Below are positions 11,749 to 20,646 of a stretch of DNA of 64,000 nucleotides, one piece after another (position 1 is the first letter of the stretch; each line of letters starts with the position of its first letter). A program made the translations under genes and the position numbers. Location: positions 124,001-188,000 of the forward strand of contig NZ_CP122312.1 of assembly GCF_029814175.1 (NCBI RefSeq), in the 5' to 3' direction. The notes under the pieces were generated by a model, which saw only the letters and a list, made by a program, of their open reading frames with translations, searched no databases and was not told the origin of the DNA. This DNA comes from Halospeciosus flavus (lineage in GTDB: Archaea > Halobacteriota > Halobacteria > Halobacteriales > Halobacteriaceae).

Positions 11749-11781
11749 AGAGCCCGACGCACATTGCGTGCGTCGGGCTCT
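11749..11781 (+). terminator. 14-bp hairpin between 5S and tRNA-iMet
   Basis: AGAGCCCGACGCAC (11749-11762) pairs perfectly with 11768-11781 around ATTGC, followed by TCTTCATTTG. It may be a partial terminator or a processing stem that separates 5S from the tRNA. Archaeal termination depends mainly on T-tracts, which are weak here, so a processing role is equally likely. Confidence 0.5.
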
Positions 11782-11791
11782 CTTCATTTGT

Positions 11792-11866
11792 AGCGGGATG
11801 GGATAGCCAGGAGATTCCGCCGGGCTCATAACCCGGAGATCGGTGGTTCAAATCCACCTCCCGCTA
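11792..11866 (+). tRNA. Initiator tRNA-Met(CAT)
   Basis: A 75-nt cloverleaf with acceptor AGCGGGA/TCCCGCT and discriminator A. The anticodon stem CCGGG/CCCGG holds the loop CTCATAA with anticodon CAT at 11827-11829. The A1-T72 pair and the GGG/CCC-rich anticodon stem are marks of the archaeal initiator. It lies 52 bp after 5S and is probably cotranscribed with the rRNA operon. In several well-known haloarchaea this slot holds tRNA-Cys instead. Confidence 0.92.
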
Positions 11867-12232
11867 TTACACTACGAGCGATTCTCGACGCACGACTCCG
11901 TCTCTACGGTTCCGAGCGCACGTTCTCCCGTCTGCATCGCTGTATACGCTCGACTCTCGCCCGCTGTCCTCTGAACTCGATCCACGAGCGGAGCGTTCCG
12001 TCGCCGCGACGCCGACTCACCGACCGTGAACGTCGCTGCGAACGTCTACTACCGCTCCCGACGCGTTCGTCTCTCGCGAGTGGCGACACTGTACTCGATG
12101 CTCCCCTCGAATCACCGTCGTTCGGGTGGTCTTGTCGGTCTCTCTCGACCCGATCTTCGACGCGCTCCAGTACCCCCGATTACTTCGTTCGCAGAAAGAT
12201 GACGGTGTAATTCTCGATCGACCGATTCGCCT
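11867..12232. other. Intergenic region, no gene recognised
   Basis: Between tRNA-iMet and the end of the DsbA-like gene lie 366 bp with haloarchaeal base composition. I found no frame with acidic haloarchaeal codon use, no RNA gene and no clear repeat. It should contain termination sites for both converging transcripts. Confidence 0.5.
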
Positions 12233-12862
12233 TCAGACGCCGTCGACGAGACGTTCGAACTGGTGGGGCGGGATGGCGCCGCGTGCGGCGTGGCCGTCGT
12301 ACGCGAAGGTCGGGATTCCCGTGACGCCTAGCTGTTGGGCGTCCTCGAAACGCCGTTCGAGTTCCTCGTCGAGCTGGTCGTCTTCGACCGCGCTTCGGAC
12401 TTCGTCCTCCGGGACGCCGACTTCTTCGGCGATGTCCACGAGGACGTCGACGTCACCGATGTCGCGGCCGTCCTCCCAGAGCGCTTCGAAGGTACGCTCG
12501 TGGAACTCCCCGAACGTCTCCTCGTCGTAGGACTGCTCGACGTACAGCGAGACCTTCTGTGCGTCCCACGAGTCGACGTCGAGCGAGAAGTCGAGTGTCA
12601 TCTCGACGTCGTACTCCTCTTTGAGACGTTCGACGTTGTCGCGGACCTCCGCGAAGTAATCCTCGTCTTTCCCGTCCTCGACGTCGTGGTCGATGCTGCC
12701 GTCCTCGTTGCGCTTGTAGCCGCGCAGGTCGAAGACGTGCCACTCGACCTCGGGCGGGTCTTCGGCCTCTTCGAGGTACTCTTCCATCGCGGCCTTACCG
12801 AGGTAGCAGAACGGGCAGACGTAGTCGCTGAAGACGGTAATCTTGTCCTCGTCGATTGGCAT
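12233..12862 (-). CDS. DsbA family (FrnE-like) thiol-disulfide oxidoreductase
   Basis: A 209-residue thioredoxin-fold protein. The N-terminal VFSDYVCPFCYLGK carries the CPFC redox pair near residue 17-20. A helical insertion follows, and LGVTGIPTFAYDG contains the cis-proline loop near residue 185. There is no signal peptide, so it acts in the cytoplasm, as FrnE and polyketide-associated DsbA homologues do. The start ATG 12860-12862 gives the usual N-terminal strand. It is probably transcribed on its own or with the regulator gene upstream, which lies 111 bp away on the same strand. Confidence 0.88.
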   Translation of the reverse strand: MPIDEDKITVFSDYVCPFCYLGKAAMEEYLEEAEDPPEVEWHVFDLRGYKRNEDGSIDHDVEDGKDEDYFAEVRDNVERLKEEYDVEMTLDFSLDVDSWDAQKVSLYVEQSYDEETFGEFHERTFEALWEDGRDIGDVDVLVDIAEEVGVPEDEVRSAVEDDQLDEELERRFEDAQQLGVTGIPTFAYDGHAARGAIPPHQFERLVDGV

Positions 12863-12973
12863 ACTCCCCTCTAGGACGTATAGCGGGAAAAGGACGTCAC
12901 TCGAAGCGCGGTCTTCCGCCTTCCGGCGTGGTCGACCGGCGTTCGTCGGGGAGATAGTCTGCCACCGCTGCGT

Positions 12974-13786
12974 CTAACTCGCGAGCAGCGACTCGGCGGT
13001 GTTGACGACCTCGGTCATCGAGGCGCCTTCGAGGCGCTCGTCGCCGAGCGTGAGGCGGAGTCGGGGTCGCCCGACGTCCATGGGGACCTTCTCGGTTTCG
13101 AGGAGTCCGACGTCCTCCAGCGACGACTTCTTGCGGCTGAAGGTGGCTTTCGAGGCGACGCCGACCTCTTCGCCCCACTCACTGATGTCGTAGAAGAGGA
13201 CGCGGTTCTTCGCGGCGGTGAGGAGGCTGATGGTCACCTCGTCGAGGCTGTCGCCGTCACCACGGGCGGTTTCGAGCGAGGCCAGCGCCGTCTCGAAGTC
13301 CTCCTCGACTTCGGGACCGGTCTCGTCGTCGAGCGCCTGCCGGATACGCGAGAGGGCGGGCGTGTCGAGGTCGAACTCGTCGGCGGACTCCCAGTCCTCG
13401 ACGACGGCGTCGTAGGCGGTGTCGGCGAAGTCGGCGTCGCTGGCGACGATACCGCCGACGTGGTCGCCCGCGTCGACGAGTGCGACGGTCTCGTCTTCGG
13501 TGACGAGCAGCGAGCTCCGAGAGGCGTCCTCGACGGTCCGCATCGCGAGCTGGCCGTCCTCCAGGAGTTCGGCCGTGTCGGAGGCGACGAGGAAGTCGTC
13601 CATCGCGTCCTTGAGGCGGCGTTCGTCCGCCAGCATCCGGATACGTGGCTCGTCGTCCATCGCGGTCTCGACGACCCGCTCGATGGTCTCGTCGGTCGGA
13701 TTCACGACGAAGATCTCCTCGTGGTCGCCGTCGAATAGCTCCCCCAGGACGTCGTCGACGGTGGTGCCGAGTAGGGTATCTTCCAT
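12974..13786 (-). CDS. tbsP: TbsP-type transcriptional regulator (DUF5821)
   Basis: A 270-residue protein with an N-terminal sensor-like domain that includes FLVASDTAELLEDG and ALVDAGDHVGGI. The C-terminal region about residues 185-255 looks like a winged helix: LDEVTISLLTAAKNRVLFYDI, VASKATFSRKKSSLEDVGLL and VGRPRLRL. This matches my memory of the TbsP family, which acts with TrmB on the gluconeogenic gene gapII in Haloferax volcanii. The promoter is AT-rich, TTAAAATTTTAA (near 13813-13824), just ahead of the ATG. Family assignment is from recall of the conserved C-terminus. Confidence 0.7.
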   Translation of the reverse strand: MEDTLLGTTVDDVLGELFDGDHEEIFVVNPTDETIERVVETAMDDEPRIRMLADERRLKDAMDDFLVASDTAELLEDGQLAMRTVEDASRSSLLVTEDETVALVDAGDHVGGIVASDADFADTAYDAVVEDWESADEFDLDTPALSRIRQALDDETGPEVEEDFETALASLETARGDGDSLDEVTISLLTAAKNRVLFYDISEWGEEVGVASKATFSRKKSSLEDVGLLETEKVPMDVGRPRLRLTLGDERLEGASMTEVVNTAESLLAS

Positions 13787-13828
13787 CTCTGTACTTATTT
13801 TACTCTCCTAGGGTTAAAATTTTAATGG

Positions 13829-14989
13829 TCATTCTATCGCGCAGTTGTTCGGTCCCATCTCCAACTCGGTCGCCGCTGGTTCGTCGGGAACCGCCTCGAT
13901 GCCGCGGTTCACGGCGACGACGCGCTCGTAGTTCGGCGGTTTCTCGGGGGTGTGCTCGGCGAAGTAGTCGACGAAGCCCTCCCGGTCGCGTTCGAGGAGG
14001 GAGAGTCCGGTACGGAGGGTGCCGACCGACCCGGCGACGGGGTCGCCCGGACTGGCGACGCCCCACTCGCCGTCGGACGCGACGTCGACGTGTCCGGGGA
14101 GGACCGTCACAGCGTCCGGTTCGGCGAGGAGCGTCCGGTGGAGCGAGTCGTAGAGCAGTCGTGCGCCTTCGTCGGCCCCGCGTTCGCCGAACTCTAACTC
14201 GGTCCGACCGGTGGAGTCGACGAACAGGGAGTCACCCGTCAGCACGGCGGTCGCGTCGACAAGGTAGCTGACGCTCTCTGTCGTGTGACCGGGGGTGGCG
14301 AGGGCCTTCAGGTCGATATCGCCGACCTCGACGACTTCGTTCCGTTCGAGCGGGTCGTACTCGACTTCGACGCCGCGCTCGCGTGCGTCGGCACCGAGGT
14401 GGTAGGGGACGTCGAGTTCGTCGGCGAGTGCTCGGCCGCCGGAGAGGTGGTCCGCGTGGACGTGCGTGTCGAGGACACGGACGATGTCGTAGCCCGCGTC
14501 GGCGGCGACTTCGCGGAAGACGTCGGTCTGTCGGGTCGCGTCGACGACTGCCGCCTCGGCCGTCGCCGGGTCGCCGACGAGGTAGCCGAGACACCCCTTC
14601 GCGCGCCGTTGGACCTGCACGACTTCGACGCCCTCGTCGACTTGGACGGGGGTCGTCTCGTAGACGTTGCTCCACCCGCGCATCCCGTCCTCGACGACGA
14701 ACACCTCGTCGTCGGCGACGACGCCCGACTCGACCAGTGCGTCGGCGAGGTGACGGGACGACACTCCCTTCGCGCAGATCGTCACGACCGGGCGGGTGTC
14801 TCCGACGATCGACTCGAACGCACGGCGTCGCTCGTCGGTCAACTCGGCGTCCGGGCCGAAGGGGAAGTTGTGTGCGCCGGGTGCGTGCCACGCCTCGTAG
14901 CTCTCGACACCCCGCGTGTCGACGAGTGCGAACGACCCCTCGCGGTCCATTCGCGCCGCGAGTTCGTCGGCGGAGATGTGTTCGACCAT
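13829..14989 (-). CDS. Rhodanese-metallo-beta-lactamase fusion (persulfide dioxygenase-like)
   Basis: A 386-residue protein. The N-terminal rhodanese domain (about 1-105) has VDTRGVESYEAWHAPGA and the active-loop cysteine in TICAKGVSSRHLAD. The C-terminal metallo-beta-lactamase domain (about 125-330) has the THVHADHLSGG metal motif, the ATPGHTTESVSY His, and TGDSLFVDSTGR, as in ETHE1-like persulfide dioxygenases and glyoxalase II. The likely job is oxidising glutathione-like or other low-molecular persulfides. I chose ATG 14987-14989; the frame is open far upstream only because it shadows the opposite-strand synthetase. It is divergent from that synthetase. Confidence 0.85.
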   Translation of the reverse strand: MVEHISADELAARMDREGSFALVDTRGVESYEAWHAPGAHNFPFGPDAELTDERRRAFESIVGDTRPVVTICAKGVSSRHLADALVESGVVADDEVFVVEDGMRGWSNVYETTPVQVDEGVEVVQVQRRAKGCLGYLVGDPATAEAAVVDATRQTDVFREVAADAGYDIVRVLDTHVHADHLSGGRALADELDVPYHLGADARERGVEVEYDPLERNEVVEVGDIDLKALATPGHTTESVSYLVDATAVLTGDSLFVDSTGRTELEFGERGADEGARLLYDSLHRTLLAEPDAVTVLPGHVDVASDGEWGVASPGDPVAGSVGTLRTGLSLLERDREGFVDYFAEHTPEKPPNYERVVAVNRGIEAVPDEPAATELEMGPNNCAIE

Positions 14990-15097
14990 TGGCTCGTCGT
15001 TCGCTCCGCCGACAGTTAGTTCGAGTGGGGGCGTAGGCGTACGGGGCGCCGGGTTCGGGGCGCGAAGGTTTTTGTGCCGGTCCGATAGTGTGGTGGT

Positions 15098-16741
15098 ATG
15101 GCGTGGCACGTTACGCTCGACGGTGACACTTACGAGGCGGCCCGGGAGTCCTTCTCGTGGGACGTCCCCGAGGACTACAACATCGCCCGAGACTGCCTGC
15201 GGAAACACGAGGACACGGAGACGCAGGTCGCACTCTACCAGGCCTACCCCGACGGTCGTCGGGAGATATACACCTTCGCCGAACTCGACGCACTGTCGAA
15301 CCAGGTCGCCCACGCGCTCGCGTCGCTCGGCGTCGGCCGTGGCGACCGAGTCGCGACGGTCCTCTCGCAGAAGCCTGCGACCCCCCTCACGCACTTCGCC
15401 TGCTGGAAACTCGGTGCGGTCGTCCTCCCTCTCTCGGTCCTGTTCGGCGAGGAAGGCCTCCGCCACCGACTCGACGACAGCGGCGCGACCGTCGTCGTCA
15501 CCGACGCGGACGTGAGCGAGAAGGTCGCGGGCGTCGCCGAGGAGTGTGACGCACTGGAGCACGTCGTCGAGGTCGACGGTGACGACGGGAGCGACCTGCA
15601 GTCGTTCGAGTCGCTCCGCGAGGGCAACTCCCGCGAGTTCGACATCGTCGAGACGTCGCCCGACACGCCCGCACTCGTCCTCTACACCAGCGGCAGCACC
15701 GGCCCGCCGAAGGGAGTCCTCCACACCCACGACGTGTGGGTCGGGCACTGTCCGGCGTTCCAGATGTACTTCGAGCGCGACCTCTCGGAGTCGGTCTGCT
15801 GGACGCCGGCCGACTGGGCGTGGATCGGGTCGCTCGGGGACCTCGTCTACCCGTCGTGGCACTACGGCCGGCCGGTGGTGGGCTACCCGATGGGGAAGTT
15901 CGACGCCGAGACGGCCTTCGAACTCGCCGAGGAGTTCGACATCACCGACGCCTTCCTCCCGCCGACGGCCATCCGGATGATGATGGACGTCGACGACCCC
16001 GAGTCCCGCTACGACCTCGACCTGAAGGCGATTTGCTCGGGTGGGGAACCGCTCACGCCCGAGATACTGGAGTGGGCCGACACGACGCTCGACTCGGTGG
16101 CCGTCAACGAACTCTACGGGCAGACCGAGGCGAACCTCCTCGTCACGAACTGCCGCGGGTGGTTCGAGGCACGACCCGGGAGCATGGGCAAGCCAGTCCC
16201 CGGCCACGACGTCGTGATCCTCGACACCGAGACGGGTGAACCACTCGGGCCGGGCGAGGTGGGAGAGATCGCCGTCCGCCGCGAGGGGGACCCGGTCGTC
16301 TTCGAGGAGTACTGGAACCAACCCGAGAAGACCGAGGCTACCACGCGTGGCGAGTGGCACCTCACCGGCGACCTCGGCGAGCGGAGTTCGGACGGGTACA
16401 TCTGGTTCAAGTCCCGCACGGACGACGTCATCATCACATCGGGCTACCGGGTCGGTCCCGGCGAGGTCGAGAGCGCCATCCTCGAACACGCCGACGTCGC
16501 CCAGGTCGGCGTCGTCGGTATCCCCGACGAGACGCGCGGCGAGATAATCAAGGCGTTCGTCCAGCCAGTCTCGGGCGTCGACGGCGACGACGCGCTTCGC
16601 GAGGAGATCCAGGACCTCGTCCGCGACCAACTCGCGAAGTACGAGTACCCCCGCGAGATCGAGTTCGTCTCGAAACTCCCCCAGACGACGACCGGGAAGA
16701 TACAGCGTTCGGAACTCCGGGAACGAGAACTCGACGAGTGA
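15098..16741 (+). CDS. Acyl-CoA synthetase, medium-chain type
   Basis: A 547-residue AMP-binding enzyme that activates a carboxylic acid to its CoA thioester using ATP. The P-loop-like motif is YTSGSTGPPKGV near residue 198. Other marks are CWTPADWAWIGSLGDLVYPSW (related to medium-chain and acetyl-CoA synthetases), NELYGQTEANLL, HLTGDLG, and the catalytic lysine in PQTTTGKIQRSEL near the C-terminus. A TTTTTGTG box at 15069-15076 lies about 25 nt before the ATG, pointing to a leaderless transcript. It shares a promoter region with the rhodanese-lactamase gene. The acid substrate is not predictable. Confidence 0.88.
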   Translation: MAWHVTLDGDTYEAARESFSWDVPEDYNIARDCLRKHEDTETQVALYQAYPDGRREIYTFAELDALSNQVAHALASLGVGRGDRVATVLSQKPATPLTHFACWKLGAVVLPLSVLFGEEGLRHRLDDSGATVVVTDADVSEKVAGVAEECDALEHVVEVDGDDGSDLQSFESLREGNSREFDIVETSPDTPALVLYTSGSTGPPKGVLHTHDVWVGHCPAFQMYFERDLSESVCWTPADWAWIGSLGDLVYPSWHYGRPVVGYPMGKFDAETAFELAEEFDITDAFLPPTAIRMMMDVDDPESRYDLDLKAICSGGEPLTPEILEWADTTLDSVAVNELYGQTEANLLVTNCRGWFEARPGSMGKPVPGHDVVILDTETGEPLGPGEVGEIAVRREGDPVVFEEYWNQPEKTEATTRGEWHLTGDLGERSSDGYIWFKSRTDDVIITSGYRVGPGEVESAILEHADVAQVGVVGIPDETRGEIIKAFVQPVSGVDGDDALREEIQDLVRDQLAKYEYPREIEFVSKLPQTTTGKIQRSELRERELDE

Positions 16742-16829
16742 GCGACGACGGCTGAGCGACTCCCCGGAGGAGTGCTCCCCGGTTGGACGGACCCGGCGGG
16801 CTTTTGCCGGTCCGGACGTACTCCCGGAC

Positions 16830-17684
16830 GTGACTGTCGAAACTGTGCTCGTCGCGGGAGCGGACGGTCGGCGGGGTCGCGCGGTCGTGGACGCGGTACT
16901 CGCCGCCGGATTCGACGTCCACGTCCTCGTCACCGACCCCGAGCGCGCGGACGCTCGGGCGCTCGCCGAGCACGGAGCGACCCTCGTCCGTGGCCGTCGC
17001 GACCAACTCGACCACGTAGACGACGCCCTCGCCGGGACCGACGCCGACGCACTCCTCGCGCGGCCGGGACGCGACGACGCCCAGTCCGTCCTCGAACGCG
17101 GTCGGACGCTCGCTCGTGCGGCCGAACGCGCGGGCGTCGACCACGCCGTGTTCACCTCTGTCGGCAACGCCGGAACCGAACCGGGTGTGCCCGCGGTCGA
17201 CGCCGCGGCGGCGGTCGAGGACGCACTCCGCGACCGGGACGTCTCTGCGACGGTCCTCCGGACGCACCTCCCGATGCAGGGTCTCGAACGCCGACGCTCG
17301 GCCGTTCGCGAGCGCGGTGACCTCGTCCTCCCGCTGGAGTGGGGTGCACGGGCGACGCTCTCGGACGCCGCGGACGTCGGTCGATTCGCCGCCCGCGTCT
17401 TCGACGCCCCCGGTACGTTCGCCGACGAGACGTACGAACTCGTCGGTGACCGACTCTCACTCCCGGAAATCGCCGAGACTGTCTCCGACGTAACCGACCG
17501 AGAAATCGACTACACTTACGGCGGCCCGGACGCCGCCCCCGACGACCGCTCGGCGTTCTACCGCTGGGTGAACGAGGGCGGACTCGGTGCGGACGTCGAG
17601 ACCGAGGTGGACGTCCCGGACTTCGAACCGACGGGTCTCCGGGAGTACCTCGCCCGGGCCGGGTGGGGTCGCGACGCCGAGTGA
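16830..17684 (+). CDS. NmrA-like NAD(P)-binding protein
   Basis: A 284-residue atypical short-chain dehydrogenase. The dinucleotide-binding motif VAGADGRRGRAVVDAV begins at residue 8, and the AVFTSVGNAG strand corresponds to the family's central sheet. The usual catalytic Tyr-x3-Lys is not evident, as in NmrA/HSCARG sensors and some epimerase-like proteins, so it may sense cofactor redox state or reduce a small substrate. I chose the GTG at 16830. A CTTTTGCC box at 16801-16808 lies 25 nt upstream, which fits a leaderless start. It follows the synthetase by 88 bp and is likely independently transcribed. Confidence 0.75.
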   Translation: MTVETVLVAGADGRRGRAVVDAVLAAGFDVHVLVTDPERADARALAEHGATLVRGRRDQLDHVDDALAGTDADALLARPGRDDAQSVLERGRTLARAAERAGVDHAVFTSVGNAGTEPGVPAVDAAAAVEDALRDRDVSATVLRTHLPMQGLERRRSAVRERGDLVLPLEWGARATLSDAADVGRFAARVFDAPGTFADETYELVGDRLSLPEIAETVSDVTDREIDYTYGGPDAAPDDRSAFYRWVNEGGLGADVETEVDVPDFEPTGLREYLARAGWGRDAE

Positions 17685-17735
17685 GGGAGCGAGGTGGCAG
17701 TCGGTTTTTTCGGCCCCGCGGTCGTGGCCACGCAC

Positions 17736-18536
17736 ATGGTCGCCGACGAGCGGTTCGAACTCGGTCTGGGAACGTACAAGAACACCGACCCCGCGGAGTG
17801 TGCCGCGACGGTCGAAATGGCCCTGGACGTCGGGTATCGACACGTCGACACGGCGCAGATGTACGACAACGAGGCGGCCGTCGGTCGCGGTATCGAGCGC
17901 GCGCCGGTCGACCGCGAGGACGTTTTCCTCGCGACGAAGGTCCACCCGGAGAACCTCGCCTACGAGGACGTCCTCGACACGACCGAGGAGAGCCTGGAGA
18001 AACTGGGGACGGACTACGTCGACCTGCTGTACGTCCACTGGCCCGCGAAGGCCTACGACGCCGAGGAGACCCTCAGCGCGCTGGACGAACTCCACGACGA
18101 GGGGCGCATCGAACACGTCGGACTCTCGAATTTCACTCCCGCGTTGCTCGACGAGGCCCGCGACCACCTCGACGCGCCGGTGTTCGCCCACCAGGTCGAG
18201 ATGCACCCGCTGCTCCAGCAGGAGACCCTCCACGAGTACGCCGTCGAACACGACCACTGGCTGGTGGCCTACTCACCCATCGCCCGTGGCGAGGTGTTCG
18301 ACGTCCCCGAGATCCGAGAAATCGCCGACAAACACGGCGTGACGCCCGCACAGGTCAGCCTCGCGTGGCTCGTCCAGAAGGAGAACGTCGCGGCGATTCC
18401 GAAGGCGACGGGCGCACACGTCCGCGAGAACTGGGAGGCCCGCGAACTCGAACTGGACGAGCGGGACGTGACGACCATCGACGGTCTCGGTGGAGAAGAA
18501 CGACTCGTCGACCCCGAGATGGCGCCCTGGAACTAG
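17736..18536 (+). CDS. Aldo/keto reductase
   Basis: A 266-residue NADPH-dependent reductase. The tetrad is visible as Asp and Tyr in DVGYRHVDTAQMYDNE, Lys in LATKVHPE, and His in YVDLLYVHWP. The C-terminal IPKATGAHVRENWEA segment binds the cofactor's 2'-phosphate. I chose ATG 17736, where a GGTTTTTTCGG box about 27 nt upstream matches a leaderless start. An upstream GTG at 17694 would add a Gly/Phe-rich stretch that overlaps this promoter. Its substrates are likely aldehydes or sugar-derived ketones. Confidence 0.88.
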   Translation: MVADERFELGLGTYKNTDPAECAATVEMALDVGYRHVDTAQMYDNEAAVGRGIERAPVDREDVFLATKVHPENLAYEDVLDTTEESLEKLGTDYVDLLYVHWPAKAYDAEETLSALDELHDEGRIEHVGLSNFTPALLDEARDHLDAPVFAHQVEMHPLLQQETLHEYAVEHDHWLVAYSPIARGEVFDVPEIREIADKHGVTPAQVSLAWLVQKENVAAIPKATGAHVRENWEARELELDERDVTTIDGLGGEERLVDPEMAPWN

Positions 18537-18541
18537 TCGGC

Positions 18542-19609
18542 TCAGACGAGCGAGCGGAACAGCCCCACGGCCAGCGCGCCGACTCCGCCACCGAGGATGC
18601 TGGTGCCGACACCGGAACTCCCGCCCGGAGTCGACGTGCCCGTGCCGGCGACCGTACTCCGACTCCCCCAGCCGAGTAGTCCGTTCACGCCGACCGACCC
18701 GTCGTCACCGCTGCCAGCGGTGGGTCCGGCGCCGGCCGACCCGTTCGGACACGTCGCGTTCGTGGCGTTCACGCGGACGCGGGGCGCGTCGGCGAAGTCG
18801 ATCTTCTTTACCTTCGACTTCACTTTCACCTTCAACTTCCCGATGTCCCCGGTCGCGTTGTTCACGTGGACGTCGACGTCCTGGTTGTAGACGAACGGCG
18901 TCCGGTTCGTCGGACCGAGACACCCGGTCCGCGAGATGGGCGCGAGCGTCGCGTTCTTCACTTTGCTCTTCGCCTTCACTTTCGCCTTCTGGACGTCCTC
19001 GGGGTTGGAGAGCGTGACGTCGACGTCCTGCGAAGTCGGGGAGTCGGTGTCCGCGTTCGCCGCCTGCTGCTCGGCGCCGCTCCCCACGACGACCGTCGCG
19101 ACGTCGTTCGCGGTACTCACGCCGCTTCGACTGTCGAGGAGGACGGCGTCGACCGCGTAGGTGGCGTTCCGGTCGGGGTAGGTGACGTCGAGGGTAACGT
19201 CGAGCGTCGTGTCGACCGACTCGCCCGCGGAGGCGTTCGTCCGGACCGCGACCGTGTCCCGATTCCCGTCGTCGTCCGGTCCGTCGACGAGCGTGGCCCC
19301 GACGACGCTGACGTTCCCAGTCGCGGTCGCGCCGCGGACGGTGAGGTTCCCCGCGAGTGCGTCGGGGACGACGAGCGAGAGGATGTCGGGCCGACCGTCG
19401 GCGCTGAGGTTCGCGAGCCGCACGGAGACGCGCTGGTCGGAGACGGTCGTCCCGGGGGTGACCGACCCGGGTAGGACGGCGCCACCCGTGATGGCCGCGT
19501 CGGACTGGTTCGTCGTGGCGTCGGTGGCACCGGCGACGCCGACACCGCCGAGTGAGAACGAGACGACTACGAGGGTGACGAGGAGCGTACGTGCAGCGTC
19601 GCCACTCAT
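18542..19609 (-). CDS. Secreted protein with two lysine-tract repeats
   Basis: A 355-residue protein with a Sec signal peptide (residues 1-28, hydrophobic TLLVTLVVVSFSLGGVGVA) and a short hydrophobic C-terminal tail. The middle carries two copies of a roughly 50-residue unit. Each starts with QDVDV and reaches a basic alternating tract, KAKVKAKSKVK (208-218) and KLKVKVKSKVKK (258-269). Each is followed by a cysteine (C230, C287). Many N-x-S/T sites suggest glycosylation. Clustered lysines are very rare in haloarchaea, whose proteins are acidic. I do not recognise the family. The tracts might form amphipathic beta strands. Confidence 0.75.
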   Translation of the reverse strand: MSGDAARTLLVTLVVVSFSLGGVGVAGATDATTNQSDAAITGGAVLPGSVTPGTTVSDQRVSVRLANLSADGRPDILSLVVPDALAGNLTVRGATATGNVSVVGATLVDGPDDDGNRDTVAVRTNASAGESVDTTLDVTLDVTYPDRNATYAVDAVLLDSRSGVSTANDVATVVVGSGAEQQAANADTDSPTSQDVDVTLSNPEDVQKAKVKAKSKVKNATLAPISRTGCLGPTNRTPFVYNQDVDVHVNNATGDIGKLKVKVKSKVKKIDFADAPRVRVNATNATCPNGSAGAGPTAGSGDDGSVGVNGLLGWGSRSTVAGTGTSTPGGSSGVGTSILGGGVGALAVGLFRSLV

Positions 19610-19721
19610 ACCTGGATACCTGTGGGTTGGGAGTCGAGACTTCTCAAAGGCACGGCCGTTCGGCGACGACCGCTGGCTGCATCGGTGGTTTCACGGCGGG
19701 TGCGGGCGCACTCGGAGACGA

Positions 19722-20597
19722 ATGAGCCTCCTCTTCGACCTCGCCGTCGTCGCGGTCGTGGTCTTCGTCGTCGTCGCGGTCGTCCTCCCCGCGTGGGGAC
19801 GGGCCAGTCAGGAACGTGCGCGGACCGACCAACTCCAGTCCTTCGAGCAGCGACGCGGGTCGCGCGTCATCTCGATGATCCACCGACAGGAGACGGTCTC
19901 CTTCATGGGGGTCGGTCTCTCGCGCTACATCGACATCGACGACTCCGAGGCGGTCCTCCGGGCGATTCGCCGGACGGACGACGACGTCCCCATCGACCTC
20001 GTCTTGCACACACCCGGTGGTCTCGTCCTCGCCGCCGAACAGATCGCGTGGGCGCTCACCGAACACCCCGCCGACGTCACGGTGTTCGTCCCGCACTACG
20101 CCATGTCCGGCGGGACGCTGCTCGCGCTCTCGGCCGACGAGGTGGTGATGGACCCCAACGCCGTCCTCGGGCCGGTCGACCCGCAACTCGGCGGTCTCCC
20201 CGCCGCGTCCATCCGCAACGCCGTGCGCCGGAAGGACCCCAACGAAGTCGACGATATGACGCTCGTGATGGACGACGTCGCGGAGAAGTCGCTCCGCCAG
20301 GTCGAGCGGAGCGTCGCCGACCTCCTCGTCGCCGGCGGGACGCCCGAAGACGAGGCGCGAGACCTCGCGAAGACGCTCGCCTCCGGGCAGTTCACCCACG
20401 ACTACGCCATCCGGGCGGACGACGCCCGCTCGCTCGGCGTCCCGGTCAGTACGGACGTCCCAGCAGAAATCTACGACCTGATGGACCTCTACGCGCAACC
20501 GACTGGTCGGCGTCCGTCGGTCCGGTACGTCGACGTCCCCTACGGCCGGAACCCGACGGAGGGCGAGAACGAGACGTCGACTGCGCTCGACCGCTGA
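19722..20597 (+). CDS. Membrane-anchored Clp-fold serine protease (SDH protease family)
   Basis: A 291-residue protein with one N-terminal transmembrane helix (residues 5-27), followed by a ClpP/crotonase-like domain. The segments HTPGGLVLAAEQIAWAL, FVPHYAMSGGTLLALSADEVVMD and AVLGPVDPQ match the SDH family, which is named for a Ser-Asp-His triad. The serine in MSGGT is the probable nucleophile. Related membrane proteases cleave membrane or secreted substrates. ATG 19722 puts the membrane helix at the N-terminus; earlier in-frame codons would add an unlikely basic stretch. Confidence 0.85.
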   Translation: MSLLFDLAVVAVVVFVVVAVVLPAWGRASQERARTDQLQSFEQRRGSRVISMIHRQETVSFMGVGLSRYIDIDDSEAVLRAIRRTDDDVPIDLVLHTPGGLVLAAEQIAWALTEHPADVTVFVPHYAMSGGTLLALSADEVVMDPNAVLGPVDPQLGGLPAASIRNAVRRKDPNEVDDMTLVMDDVAEKSLRQVERSVADLLVAGGTPEDEARDLAKTLASGQFTHDYAIRADDARSLGVPVSTDVPAEIYDLMDLYAQPTGRRPSVRYVDVPYGRNPTEGENETSTALDR

Positions 20598-20646
20598 CCA
20601 ACCGACCTGCTGATTCACCGACTCGCTGCTCCGACGAACCGCCGGC

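Noticed and set aside
14990-17167. A very long N-terminal extension of the rhodanese-lactamase protein
   Set aside because: It is the antisense frame of the acyl-CoA synthetase. The rhodanese domain begins just after ATG 14987-14989.
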